Source: Pseudomonas pisciculturae
Lineage (GTDB): Bacteria; Pseudomonadota; Gammaproteobacteria; Pseudomonadales; Pseudomonadaceae
Assembly (NCBI RefSeq): GCF_015461805.1
Contig: NZ_JACVZE010000012.1
Location: forward strand, 100,984 to 164,983
Direction of reading: 5' to 3'
DNA length: 64,000 nt
Position numbers and translations under genes: made by a program. Under the pieces are notes generated by a model. It was not told the origin of the DNA and made no database searches. It saw only the letters and a list, made by a program, of their open reading frames with translations. Positions within the stretch are counted from its first letter, which is position 1, and each line of letters opens with the position of its first letter. Positions 44,282-51,378 of the stretch are shown here, piece after piece.

Positions 44282-44555
44282 TGGGGCTGCTCCGCAGCCC
44301 AGCGCGGGCGGTGCGACGATTGGGCAAGCCCACTCACCACAAAAGCAGGGTTACCAGCGTTCTTTCAACAGGCGCAATTCGAGATGCTGCAACAACATAA
44401 TCGTCTTCCCATCCACAATCTCCCCACTCTGCACCATCGCAAACGCCTGCTCAAACCCCAGCTCCAGCACTTCAATATCCTCACCCTCCTCCTCCAACCC
44501 ACCCCCACTGCCAACCCGATCCCCCGGCTGATACTCCCCCATGAAAAAGTGAATC
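44282..44555. repeat. Direct repeat, intact copy (nudK 3' end plus REP-like leader)
   Basis: This is the presumed parental copy of the block found at 43496-43748. Both begin with GCTGC[TC][TC]CGCAGCCCAGCGCG, continue through CTCACCAC and the nudK stop region, and lose similarity near the GTGAA of bases 44544-44548. The right copy has an additional short segment (GGTGCGACGATT) in the leader. Confidence 0.8.
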
Positions 44556-44938
44556 CGCTCCGTCACCGAGCCCGGGCTCATAAACGCCGCAAAAACCTTC
44601 TCCACCTGCACCACGCGGTAACCTGTCTCTTCTTCGGCTTCAAGACGAATGCGCTCTTCAGGGCTGGCGTTATCCAGCAAGCCCGCCGCCGCTTCGATGA
44701 GGTAGCCGTGGTAGTCGTTGACGAACGTGGGCATGCGGAACTGACGGATCAGCAGCACGGTGCGTTGTTCGCAGTTGTACAACAGGATGGTCGCGCCGTT
44801 GCCACGGTCGTACACCTCACGGGTCTGGTTTTGCCAGCTGCCGTCGCGGCGGCGCAGGTCGAAGCTGTATTTTTTCAGTAGGTACCAGTTGTCCGAGAGG
44901 GTCTCTTCGGCGGTGATGCGAACGGGGCTGTGGTCCAT
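44351..44938 (-). CDS. nudK: GDP-mannose pyrophosphatase NudK
   Basis: A 195-residue Nudix hydrolase that follows E. coli NudK closely: LSDNWYLLKKYSFDLRRRDG, EVYDRGNGATILLYN, LIRQFRMPTFVN, the Nudix region AAGLLDNASPEERIRLEAEEETGYRV, FMSPGSVTERIHFF, and DIEVLELGFEQAFAMVQSGEI with DGKTIMLLQ. It hydrolyses GDP-mannose and related sugar nucleotides in the cytosol. The start at 44938 (MDHSPVRITAEETL) gives the family length; the frame is open upstream but unlike the family. It is followed on its 3' side by the repeat-derived block described separately. Confidence 0.93.
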   Translation of the reverse strand: MDHSPVRITAEETLSDNWYLLKKYSFDLRRRDGSWQNQTREVYDRGNGATILLYNCEQRTVLLIRQFRMPTFVNDYHGYLIEAAAGLLDNASPEERIRLEAEEETGYRVVQVEKVFAAFMSPGSVTERIHFFMGEYQPGDRVGSGGGLEEEGEDIEVLELGFEQAFAMVQSGEIVDGKTIMLLQHLELRLLKERW

Positions 44939-44949
44939 GGGTGAGGGTC

Positions 44950-45807
44950 TCAAGTCAGAGGGTACGCTTGTTTGATGCGGTCCCAGGCAGCGGCGACTTC
45001 TTCGGCGGTGCCGGCTTTGATGCGGGCGAGGTCGCGCGGGTAGTCGACGCCTGGGTTTTCTGTGAAGCGTGTGGCGGTGAATTGGCCATTGCTGGCGCGC
45101 AAAATGTAGCCCGTGTCTTTGCAGTGCGTCGATGCCAAAAACAGCACGCCGGGCGTTACCCAGTCGGGCTTGAGTTCGTCCGGCTCCTCGGTGACGCCCC
45201 ACATGCGGGTCTTGGCCACCGGCGAGATGGCATTGACCAGAATCCCGGCCTGCGCCCCCTCATGGCCCAACGCGTTCATGATGCCCAGCTGCGCCATCTT
45301 GCCGGCGCTGTAGGCCACCAGGCCAGTCTGCTCGTACTGCGCGTACATGGCGCGGTCGGAGGTGGTGAGGATGATGCGCGGCGCAGAGGAATGCAGCAGG
45401 TGCGGCCAGGCGTGCTTACACAGCCATAGCGGTGCGTAGAGGTTGATGTCCATGGCGCGTTGCAAGAACGCGGCGTCGAGGTCTGCGATGTTCTGGTAGC
45501 CCACCCAGCCGGCGTTGTGAATCAGGATATCGAGTTGACCAAAGGCCTCGATGGTCACGCTGATCAGTTGCCGGCAGCCGTCATCCGTTGACAGGTCGCC
45601 GCCGTGGCCGATCACCGTCAAACCTTCGGCCTGCAAGGCTTCGGCCGCCGCCTGGGCCACTGTTGCATCACGGCCTGCACCGACGGTGTCAGCGCCAATA
45701 TCACTGATGACCACCCGTGCTCCAGCGTGGGCCAGTGCCCGTGCGTAGCTGAGCCCCAACCCGCGTGCACCACCGGTAACGATGGCTGTCTTGCCGGTAA
45801 AATCCAT
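44950..45807 (-). CDS. Short-chain dehydrogenase/reductase
   Basis: A 285-residue classical SDR. NAD(P) binding is TAIVTGGARGLGLSYARAL at the N terminus, followed by NNAG-equivalent HNAGWVG, catalytic Ser in ILTTSDRAMY and YSAGKMAQLG (Tyr and Lys). The start at 45807 follows GGAGAGCAAGTAC. The C-terminal 40 residues (GVDYPRDLARIKAGTAEEVAAAWDRI) resemble those of hydroxysteroid dehydrogenase-like SDRs linked to multifunctional beta-oxidation. The substrate is unknown. It lies 11 bases upstream of nudK on the same strand. Confidence 0.88.
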   Translation of the reverse strand: MDFTGKTAIVTGGARGLGLSYARALAHAGARVVISDIGADTVGAGRDATVAQAAAEALQAEGLTVIGHGGDLSTDDGCRQLISVTIEAFGQLDILIHNAGWVGYQNIADLDAAFLQRAMDINLYAPLWLCKHAWPHLLHSSAPRIILTTSDRAMYAQYEQTGLVAYSAGKMAQLGIMNALGHEGAQAGILVNAISPVAKTRMWGVTEEPDELKPDWVTPGVLFLASTHCKDTGYILRASNGQFTATRFTENPGVDYPRDLARIKAGTAEEVAAAWDRIKQAYPLT

Positions 45808-45969
45808 GTACTTGCTCTCCTGTTTGGCCGCCCACCCTAACAACCCCTGCACGCTTTGTTCAATGCTGTAACACTTTGCAAGCTATCCACGTAGACGGCT
45901 GTCGAATTAATTCCTGCCTGCGCGGGCCATCTGTTAAAACCCGTGCTTCACCTTTGTTCTGGAACCCTC

Positions 45970-46896
45970 ATGTCTTCACGTTTTATGTCGCGCCTGAGTC
46001 TGCGCTGGTTTCCCCTGTTGTGCATGGCGCTGCTAATCATCGGCTTGCCGGTGGGTTGCGCGGTGTTGCAACACAAAGAGCGCGAGCTGGTGTTTCGCAT
46101 TGAGCCGGGCACCGCCGGTTGGTACACCGGCCTGCCCAAAGCCGTGCAGGAATTCGAGCTCAAACCCAAGAGCTTTAAATCGGGACAGAACATTCATGGC
46201 TGGTGGTACCCGGCAGACAAGAAGGACGCGCCGGCGATCCTTTACCTGCACGGCGTGCGCTGGAACCTCACAGGCCAGTTGTTTCGCATCGAACAATTGC
46301 ACGCACTGGGTTATTCGGTGCTGGCCATCGACTATCGCGGCTTCGGCCAGAGCCACGGCGATCTACCGTCGGAAACCACGGTGTACGAGGACGCGCGTAT
46401 TGCCTGGGAGCGCTTCCAAACCCTGCAACCCGACCCGAGCAAACGCCTGATCTACGGGCACTCCCTGGGCGGTGCGGTCGCCATCGACCTGGCGGCGGAG
46501 TTGGGCAAGCAGGTGCCGCTGCCGGTACGCGGGCTGGTGATCGAGTCCACCTTTACCTCCCTGGCGGATGTGGCCACGGCGGTGGCCAATACGTCACTGC
46601 CGGTGCGCTGGTTGCTGTCGCAGAAATTCGATTCGATCGACAAGATCGCTGATATCCATATGCCGCTGCTGGTGGTGCATGGCCTGGATGATCGCTACGT
46701 GCCGCCGCGCTTCAGCCAGCAATTGTTTGAGGCCGCACAGGAACCCAAACGGCTGTTACTGGTGCCAGGCGCCAGCCATAACAACAGCATGAGCCTGGCC
46801 GGTCGCAGTTATGGCCAGGCGCTGGACAAGCTGATGCAAGCCAAGATGCCGGCCCAGGTTGTGACGCACTCCACAGGTCGCATCGGCGACTCATAA
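45970..46896 (+). CDS. Alpha/beta hydrolase with N-terminal membrane anchor
   Basis: A 308-residue serine hydrolase. An N-terminal hydrophobic segment (WFPLLCMALLIIGLPVGCAV) acts as signal anchor or lipoprotein-like signal with VGCA. The catalytic Ser is in GHSLGG (about 165), Asp in HGLDDRYVPP (about 240) and His in PGASHNN (about 269). The oxyanion segment is LYLHGVRWN. Similar proteins are annotated as alpha/beta hydrolases of the BEM46 type. The substrate is unknown. A terminator-like hairpin follows about 140 bases downstream. Confidence 0.88.
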   Translation: MSSRFMSRLSLRWFPLLCMALLIIGLPVGCAVLQHKERELVFRIEPGTAGWYTGLPKAVQEFELKPKSFKSGQNIHGWWYPADKKDAPAILYLHGVRWNLTGQLFRIEQLHALGYSVLAIDYRGFGQSHGDLPSETTVYEDARIAWERFQTLQPDPSKRLIYGHSLGGAVAIDLAAELGKQVPLPVRGLVIESTFTSLADVATAVANTSLPVRWLLSQKFDSIDKIADIHMPLLVVHGLDDRYVPPRFSQQLFEAAQEPKRLLLVPGASHNNSMSLAGRSYGQALDKLMQAKMPAQVVTHSTGRIGDS

Positions 46897-46979
46897 AATG
46901 CTTTTCGGCACTGGGTTCGCGCTTGCGTGTCAAGCGCAAACCCTGCCCATACTGGCCCTCGCCGGCAGTTGATCAAATA

Positions 46980-47032
46980 TTAACCTTTGGTTAAATCGCC
47001 ATACCCGCCGGGGTCTCGCAAAGTTATCCACA
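46980..47032. other. Dyad and DnaA-box-like sequence between hydrolase and dehydrogenase
   Basis: TTAACC-TTT-GGTTAA (46980-46994) is a perfect 6-bp dyad and TTATCCACA (47024-47032) equals the DnaA box consensus. They lie in the 191-base gap between convergent genes. One DnaA box is not evidence of an origin; these are recorded as sequence facts. Confidence 0.35.
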
Positions 47033-47039
47033 GAGATAC

Positions 47040-47072
47040 CCACGGTTTTCGTGGACAACTCTTTTTATTTTT
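47040..47072 (+). terminator. Rho-independent terminator of the hydrolase gene
   Basis: CCACG-GTTTT-CGTGG is followed by a T-rich run (CTTTTTATTTTTTT). The stem is short, but the T tract is long; it reads in the direction of the hydrolase transcript. Confidence 0.5.
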
Positions 47073-47087
47073 TTACGATTTTTTTGC

Positions 47088-48248
47088 TCAGTAAAGGCTT
47101 TCAGGAAATGTCCCTGGCAACAAAATCTCGCGATTCACATCGCGTATATCGTTATACCCACACAGCGCCATCGACACGTCCAATTCCCGCGCAATGATCT
47201 CCAGCGCCTTGGTCACCCCCGCTTCGCCCAGCGCGCCCAAACCGTACAAATGCGGGCGGCCAATCATGGTGCCTTTGGCGCCCAGCGCTATCGCCTTGAG
47301 CACGTCCTGGCCGGAGCGAATGCCACCGTCGAGCCATACCTCGATACGCTCGCCTACGGCTTCGACAATCGCGGGTAACTGGCTGATGCTCGACGGTGCG
47401 CCATCCAACTGACGACCACCGTGGTTACTCACCACCAGCGCATCGGCACCGGAATTGGCGGCCAGTCGCGCGTCTTCCACATCAAGGATGCCCTTGATGA
47501 TCAACTTGCCGCCCCAGCATTTCTTGATCCATTCGACATCATCCCAACTCAGGCGCGGGTCGAATTGCTGAGCCGTCCAGGACGACAGCGAACTCATGTC
47601 TGCCACGCCTTTGACATGCCCGACGATATTGCCAAAACTTCGGCGTTTAGTGCCGAGCATGCCCATTACCCAACGCGGTTTAGTGGCCATGTTGAGGATA
47701 TTGGGCAGGGTCAGTTTGGGCGGTGCCGACAGGCCATTGATCAAGTCTTTGTGCCGCTGACCGAGGATCTGCAAGTCCAGCGTCAACACCAGCGCATCCA
47801 CGCCAGCCGCCTTGGCGCGCTCGATCAATTGCTCGACAAAGGCACGGTCACGCATCACATACAGCTGGAACCAGAACGGCTGGCCGACCTGTTCGGCGAT
47901 GTCTTCCAACGAGCAAATGCTCATGGTCGATAAGGTATAGCGCAGCCCGAACGCGGCGGCGGCGCGGGCGGTGAGAATCTCGCCATCGGCGTGTTGCATG
48001 CCGGCCAGCCCGGTGGGTGCCAAGGCCACCGGCATTGCCATGTCCTGTCCGATCATGTTGGCGCGGATAGAACGCTCATCAATGTTACGTGCCACCCGCT
48101 GGCGGAACTTGATCTGGGCAAAATCGCTTTCATTGGCCCGGTAAGTACTTTCAGTCCAGGAACCGGAATCGGCGTAGTCGTAGAACATCCGTGGAACGCG
48201 TTTTTGCGCCAGCTTGCGTAAATCTTCGATGGTTGTAATCAACGACAT
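47088..48248 (-). CDS. FMN-dependent alpha-hydroxy-acid dehydrogenase (LldD-like)
   Basis: A 386-residue member of the L-lactate dehydrogenase/glycolate oxidase family. Visible features are PRMFYDYADSGSWTE at the N terminus, LAPTGLAGM, the FMN-binding LTLDLQILGQRHKDL, LIIKGILDVEDA (the catalytic Lys), VVSNHGGRQLDGAPSS with the active-site His and Arg, and DGGIRSGQDVLKAIALGAKGTMIGRP. It oxidises a 2-hydroxy acid to the 2-oxo acid. The start at 48248 follows GGAGAGGTAACTCAG. It is divergent from a DeoR regulator (121 bases), the likely controller. Lactate, glycolate or another 2-hydroxy acid could be the substrate. Confidence 0.9.
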   Translation of the reverse strand: MSLITTIEDLRKLAQKRVPRMFYDYADSGSWTESTYRANESDFAQIKFRQRVARNIDERSIRANMIGQDMAMPVALAPTGLAGMQHADGEILTARAAAAFGLRYTLSTMSICSLEDIAEQVGQPFWFQLYVMRDRAFVEQLIERAKAAGVDALVLTLDLQILGQRHKDLINGLSAPPKLTLPNILNMATKPRWVMGMLGTKRRSFGNIVGHVKGVADMSSLSSWTAQQFDPRLSWDDVEWIKKCWGGKLIIKGILDVEDARLAANSGADALVVSNHGGRQLDGAPSSISQLPAIVEAVGERIEVWLDGGIRSGQDVLKAIALGAKGTMIGRPHLYGLGALGEAGVTKALEIIARELDVSMALCGYNDIRDVNREILLPGTFPESLY

Positions 48249-48369
48249 CTGAGTTACCTCTCCCTGAACTGAGCCCAGAGAGTAACCGCCCATCGGCTGC
48301 GCAACCAGCCATTGCGTTTAAGTCGGCGGCGAACTAATCTCGCACAAACCCGCAAAAAGACGCACAACC

Positions 48370-49152
48370 ATGCACAGCACCCATCAAACCATCGACCTGC
48401 CTTCTTTGCGCAAACAGAAGATTCTGTTGCTGCTGGAGCGCGACGGTAAAGTCACTGCCGCAGAATTGGTGGAGCACTTTGCCGTGTCCCAGGACACCAT
48501 CCGCCGCGACCTCGGCGAACTCGCCGCCGCGGGCCTGCTACAGCGCGTACACGGCGGCGCCCTGCCCCGGCCTAAAGATACCGGCAAGGATTTCTTCACC
48601 CGTGTCGGCGAGACCAACGATGCCAAGCGCCGCCTCGCGCAAATGGCCGCCGACCGTGTCGAGGATGGGCAAATCGTGTTGTTCGATTCCGGCTCCACCA
48701 CGCTGCAAATTGCGCAGTCACTGCCGCGCTCGATCCGCCTGACCGTGGTCACACCGTCGCCGATGATTGCCATTGCATTGGCTGATCATCCAGACGTTAA
48801 AGTGATCCTGGCCGGTGGCCAACTCAACCCTGCCACGCTGTCTACCAGCGGCGAGGAAGCTGTGCGATTGATTCGAAGCGTCAAGGCGGATGTGCTGTTC
48901 ACCGGTGTCTGTGCGCTGCACCCCGAAGTGGGCATCAGCTCGCTGCATTTTGATGAAGTGGCGGTCAAGCAAGCGCTGCTCGACAGTGCGTCCCATGTGG
49001 TGGCAGTCACCATGGCTGACAAGCTCGGTGCGGTGGAGCCGTTTGTGGTGGCGTCGTGCGGGCGTATCCATACGTTGATTACGGAGTGGCATGTGCCGAG
49101 TGTGGAGGCGTATGAGCAGTTGGGTTTAGAAGTAGTGCGCGTTGAAGTGTGA
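48370..49152 (+). CDS. DeoR/GlpR family transcriptional regulator
   Basis: A 260-residue repressor-type protein. The N-terminal helix-turn-helix KILLLLERDGKVTAAELVEHF..SQDTIRRDLGELAAAGLLQRVHGGA is typical. The sugar-phosphate-binding domain follows, with VLFDSGSTTLQIAQSLPRS, LTVVTPSPMIAIALADHPDVKVILAGGQ, and LHFDEVAVKQALLDSASHVVAV. The ATG at 48370 follows the divergent spacer of 121 bases to the LldD-like gene, which it probably controls. The effector is unknown. Confidence 0.9.
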   Translation: MHSTHQTIDLPSLRKQKILLLLERDGKVTAAELVEHFAVSQDTIRRDLGELAAAGLLQRVHGGALPRPKDTGKDFFTRVGETNDAKRRLAQMAADRVEDGQIVLFDSGSTTLQIAQSLPRSIRLTVVTPSPMIAIALADHPDVKVILAGGQLNPATLSTSGEEAVRLIRSVKADVLFTGVCALHPEVGISSLHFDEVAVKQALLDSASHVVAVTMADKLGAVEPFVVASCGRIHTLITEWHVPSVEAYEQLGLEVVRVEV

Positions 49153-49161
49153 GTGCGCATT

Positions 49162-49268
49162 TGTGGGAGCGGGCTTGTGTGGGAGCGGGCTTGCTCGCGA
49201 AGGCGGCGTGTCAGTCGCTACACAGGCTGACTGACACGCCGCCTTCGCGAGCAAGCCCGCTCCCACAG
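49162..49268. repeat. REP pair of the GTGGGAGCGGGCTTGCTCGCG class
   Basis: GTGGGAGCGGGCTTGCTCGC extended by GAAGGCGGCGTGTCAGTC is mirrored by its complement, a stem of nearly 40 bp with an 8-10 base loop. A partial copy of the left arm (GTGGGAGCGGGCTTGT) precedes it directly, so the arm start is duplicated. This is a different arm sequence from the repeats elsewhere in the window. Confidence 0.9.
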
Positions 49269-49270
49269 GT

Positions 49271-49477
49271 TTAGCCCCTGCGGTGTTGTGGCATCTCGCG
49301 CTTGGGGCCGAATATCGCCCACGCAATCAACCCAAACAACGGCACGAAAATCAGGATCACCAACCACAACCCCTTGGTCTCCCAGCCGCTGGTGCTGCGT
49401 AATACGACATTGATCGCCCACAGCTCCAAGAGCAGCAGAATCACTGCCAAACCGATCCACACATAGTCTATTTGCAT
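49271..49477 (-). CDS. PLD nuclease N-terminal (PLDc_N) family membrane peptide
   Basis: A 68-residue protein with two hydrophobic segments (VWIGLAVILLLLELWAINVVL and GLWLVILIFVPLFGLIAWAIFGP), ending basic (KREMPQHRRG). The pattern of a short two-helix protein with W-E and P-L-F-G-x-I-x-W matches PLDc_N/YxiC-like membrane peptides. The start follows CAGGAGGTGAGTC, a strong ribosome binding site. It lies beside a REP hairpin. Function is unknown. Confidence 0.8.
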   Translation of the reverse strand: MQIDYVWIGLAVILLLLELWAINVVLRSTSGWETKGLWLVILIFVPLFGLIAWAIFGPKREMPQHRRG

Positions 49478-49565
49478 GACTCACCTCCTGAGGTCTTATG
49501 CATTAGGTCTAGCATCGGCGCTGAGGGTTCATTAAAGTTTCAGCCGGGTGCTGACAATGTGCCTA

Positions 49566-51140
49566 TCAATAGATGGTCAATTTCCGCCGCAACGACTCGT
49601 TAAGGTCTACCGCACGCGCCCGAGTGAACCCGGTAGAAATCACATAATAGATTTCCGGTTGCAAGCCTTTGAACATCTGTAAATGTTCCCGGTTGATCAC
49701 CCGTCTGACAGGCGCACCTGCCGGCACGGACGGCCCGACGACTTGTTTATCAAGGTGGACAACGACATCGCCCAGCGCCCGAACATAACGCAGGATCAAT
49801 GAGATCTGATCAGTGGCATGCCGCCACGCGTAATAGGGAATAGAAGCGATCACATAGTCTGGGTTATCTGCAATAACGTCGGTGGGGTACTCCTCAATAA
49901 AAGGCGCCTCAAGGCGCACGATGCTGCCCTTCACCTGGGCGGTGGTTTTTTTGGAGTAGATCTCGAACGGGGCATTAGACCGTCTCAAGATAAAGCTTGT
50001 GTCTATTCGTCCTTCTGCCGCCGCGCGGACGTCCAGGTAGTCGAAGAAAACCGAATGCGGCCTGCCGGCAGTCGTGATAGGGACAAACTTATGAACCACC
50101 TTCAATCCACCTTTGGGTGGATAGAAGCGGCAGGTGACATCGTACATATCGCCCACTAGGCCAACGTTGCGCGGCGTGTACACTTGCAACTCCAGCGGCC
50201 TCTCAGCCAAAACCTCCAAATCGACATAACCCAATGGCCCTGCATTGACGAGCACAGGCCCATCGTATCTGGACTCATCAAGCGTCACCGACACGAAGAC
50301 GCTCGCCGAGCCGGGCGTTGACACATTGCCCACCAGATCGATGACCTCGAACCAGACCTCAAAGCGATCACTGTCGCCACCGTCGACAATATCCTGATAC
50401 GTCACGGCAATGACCGTCGGCAACAGTGCACCTGCGACTTGCTGGGTAATGACAACCTGCCCCCAATGAAGAATGATTTTGTCTGTCGGGTTCAGATTCT
50501 CGTAGGGCTGGACACTGACTTTCACGCTATGGGCGTTACCCGGCACAATCACCGATTCGGACACACTAAAATGTAGCCCTGAATGCCCAGGCTCTATTTG
50601 ATCCTTATCTTCTCCGGCAGGAAGGTCTGTTTTCACGAGTGTTTCCAGCGGGTACGACATGTCGTACTGCGCGCCGCCGCCATAATGAACGACGTAGACG
50701 AGTGCGTACGGACCGTCACGCAGGTCCTTCTGATCAACCGAAAAGAAGTAATGGTTGTGGGCTTCTTCGCCAGGCTCCAGCTTTTTGATTGCGAGCGGTT
50801 CGACGGTCGTAGGGTTGATCAGCTTACCTACCGTGATCAGGTCGCCCGGCTGGGCAACCCAATTTTTGTCTACCTGGATCGTCACACCAAAAGCAAACAA
50901 CCAAGCCGCGATGCCGGCATCGTAGTGCTCGATATCTTCAGTCATGCCGGGGATGTACAGACGGTCAAGATTCTTGGGGTTTTTCTTCGGTTTGAGCGTC
51001 AACAGCGTTTTCGCAGCGGCAGTCTTTTTCGGCGTTGCCGTTGACTTGGGTTTAGCCGTGGTTTTAAGGCTGGCCTTGGTTTTCGCAGCCGTGGCTTTTG
51101 TGACGGCCGTATCTACGGCAGGGGACTTTTTGGCTGGCAT
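49566..51140 (-). CDS. Ig-like multi-domain protein of unknown function (524 aa)
   Basis: A 524-residue protein without a signal peptide. The first about 60 residues are Ala/Lys/Thr-rich and repetitive (AAKTKASLKTTAKPKS), like a flexible basic tail. From about residue 67 a motif LYIPGMTEDI is followed by beta-rich units: VTIQVDKNWVAQPGDLITVG, GHSGLHFSVSESVIVPGNA, VSVQPYENLNPTDKIILHWG. The GHxGL..V..PG..VKV..Y..D.I.L.WG pattern recurs in the divergent neighbour, so the two proteins are related. The start at 51140 follows CGGAGATCAGTC. Beta-sandwich domains are likely. No function is proposed. Confidence 0.7.
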   Translation of the reverse strand: MPAKKSPAVDTAVTKATAAKTKASLKTTAKPKSTATPKKTAAAKTLLTLKPKKNPKNLDRLYIPGMTEDIEHYDAGIAAWLFAFGVTIQVDKNWVAQPGDLITVGKLINPTTVEPLAIKKLEPGEEAHNHYFFSVDQKDLRDGPYALVYVVHYGGGAQYDMSYPLETLVKTDLPAGEDKDQIEPGHSGLHFSVSESVIVPGNAHSVKVSVQPYENLNPTDKIILHWGQVVITQQVAGALLPTVIAVTYQDIVDGGDSDRFEVWFEVIDLVGNVSTPGSASVFVSVTLDESRYDGPVLVNAGPLGYVDLEVLAERPLELQVYTPRNVGLVGDMYDVTCRFYPPKGGLKVVHKFVPITTAGRPHSVFFDYLDVRAAAEGRIDTSFILRRSNAPFEIYSKKTTAQVKGSIVRLEAPFIEEYPTDVIADNPDYVIASIPYYAWRHATDQISLILRYVRALGDVVVHLDKQVVGPSVPAGAPVRRVINREHLQMFKGLQPEIYYVISTGFTRARAVDLNESLRRKLTIY

Positions 51141-51223
51141 GACTGATCTCCGGGTAGAGGCTGCGGCAGGTGATCGGTATTCACATGCCCAGGCAGTATC
51201 AAACACGCCTATAAGATCGATGA

Positions 51224-51315
51224 CTACTGTCAGAGTTAACAGGTACTGAGCAGTGATAAGTGTTAGCGAGCGTACGACTCTACCGTTCGTCGGCACCTGT
51301 TAACTCTGACAGTAG
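51224..51315. promoter_or_regulatory. Shared 21-bp inverted repeat between two divergent genes
   Basis: Two perfect 21-bp arms (51224-51244 and 51295-51315), each containing TGTTAACTCTGACA when read toward its gene, are separated by 50 bases. Each arm is oriented identically toward its own gene, 84 bases before the 524-aa gene and 64 bases before the 1221-aa gene. The arm itself contains the imperfect dyad CTGT-N8-ACAG. A second shared element, GGCG followed by TTTGAT, lies about 16-25 bases beyond each arm. It is a strong candidate for a common regulator site or a duplicated promoter. Confidence 0.7.
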
Positions 51316-51378
51316 CCGGCAGGAGATGCTTGGCGTTTGATGGCGTAAATCCAGCGAAACCGCGCAAGGACCCTCGCC

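Noticed and set aside
47024..47032. DnaA box as evidence of a replication origin
   Set aside because: Only one box is present, between convergent metabolic genes, with no dnaA, dnaN or AT-rich unwinding region nearby.
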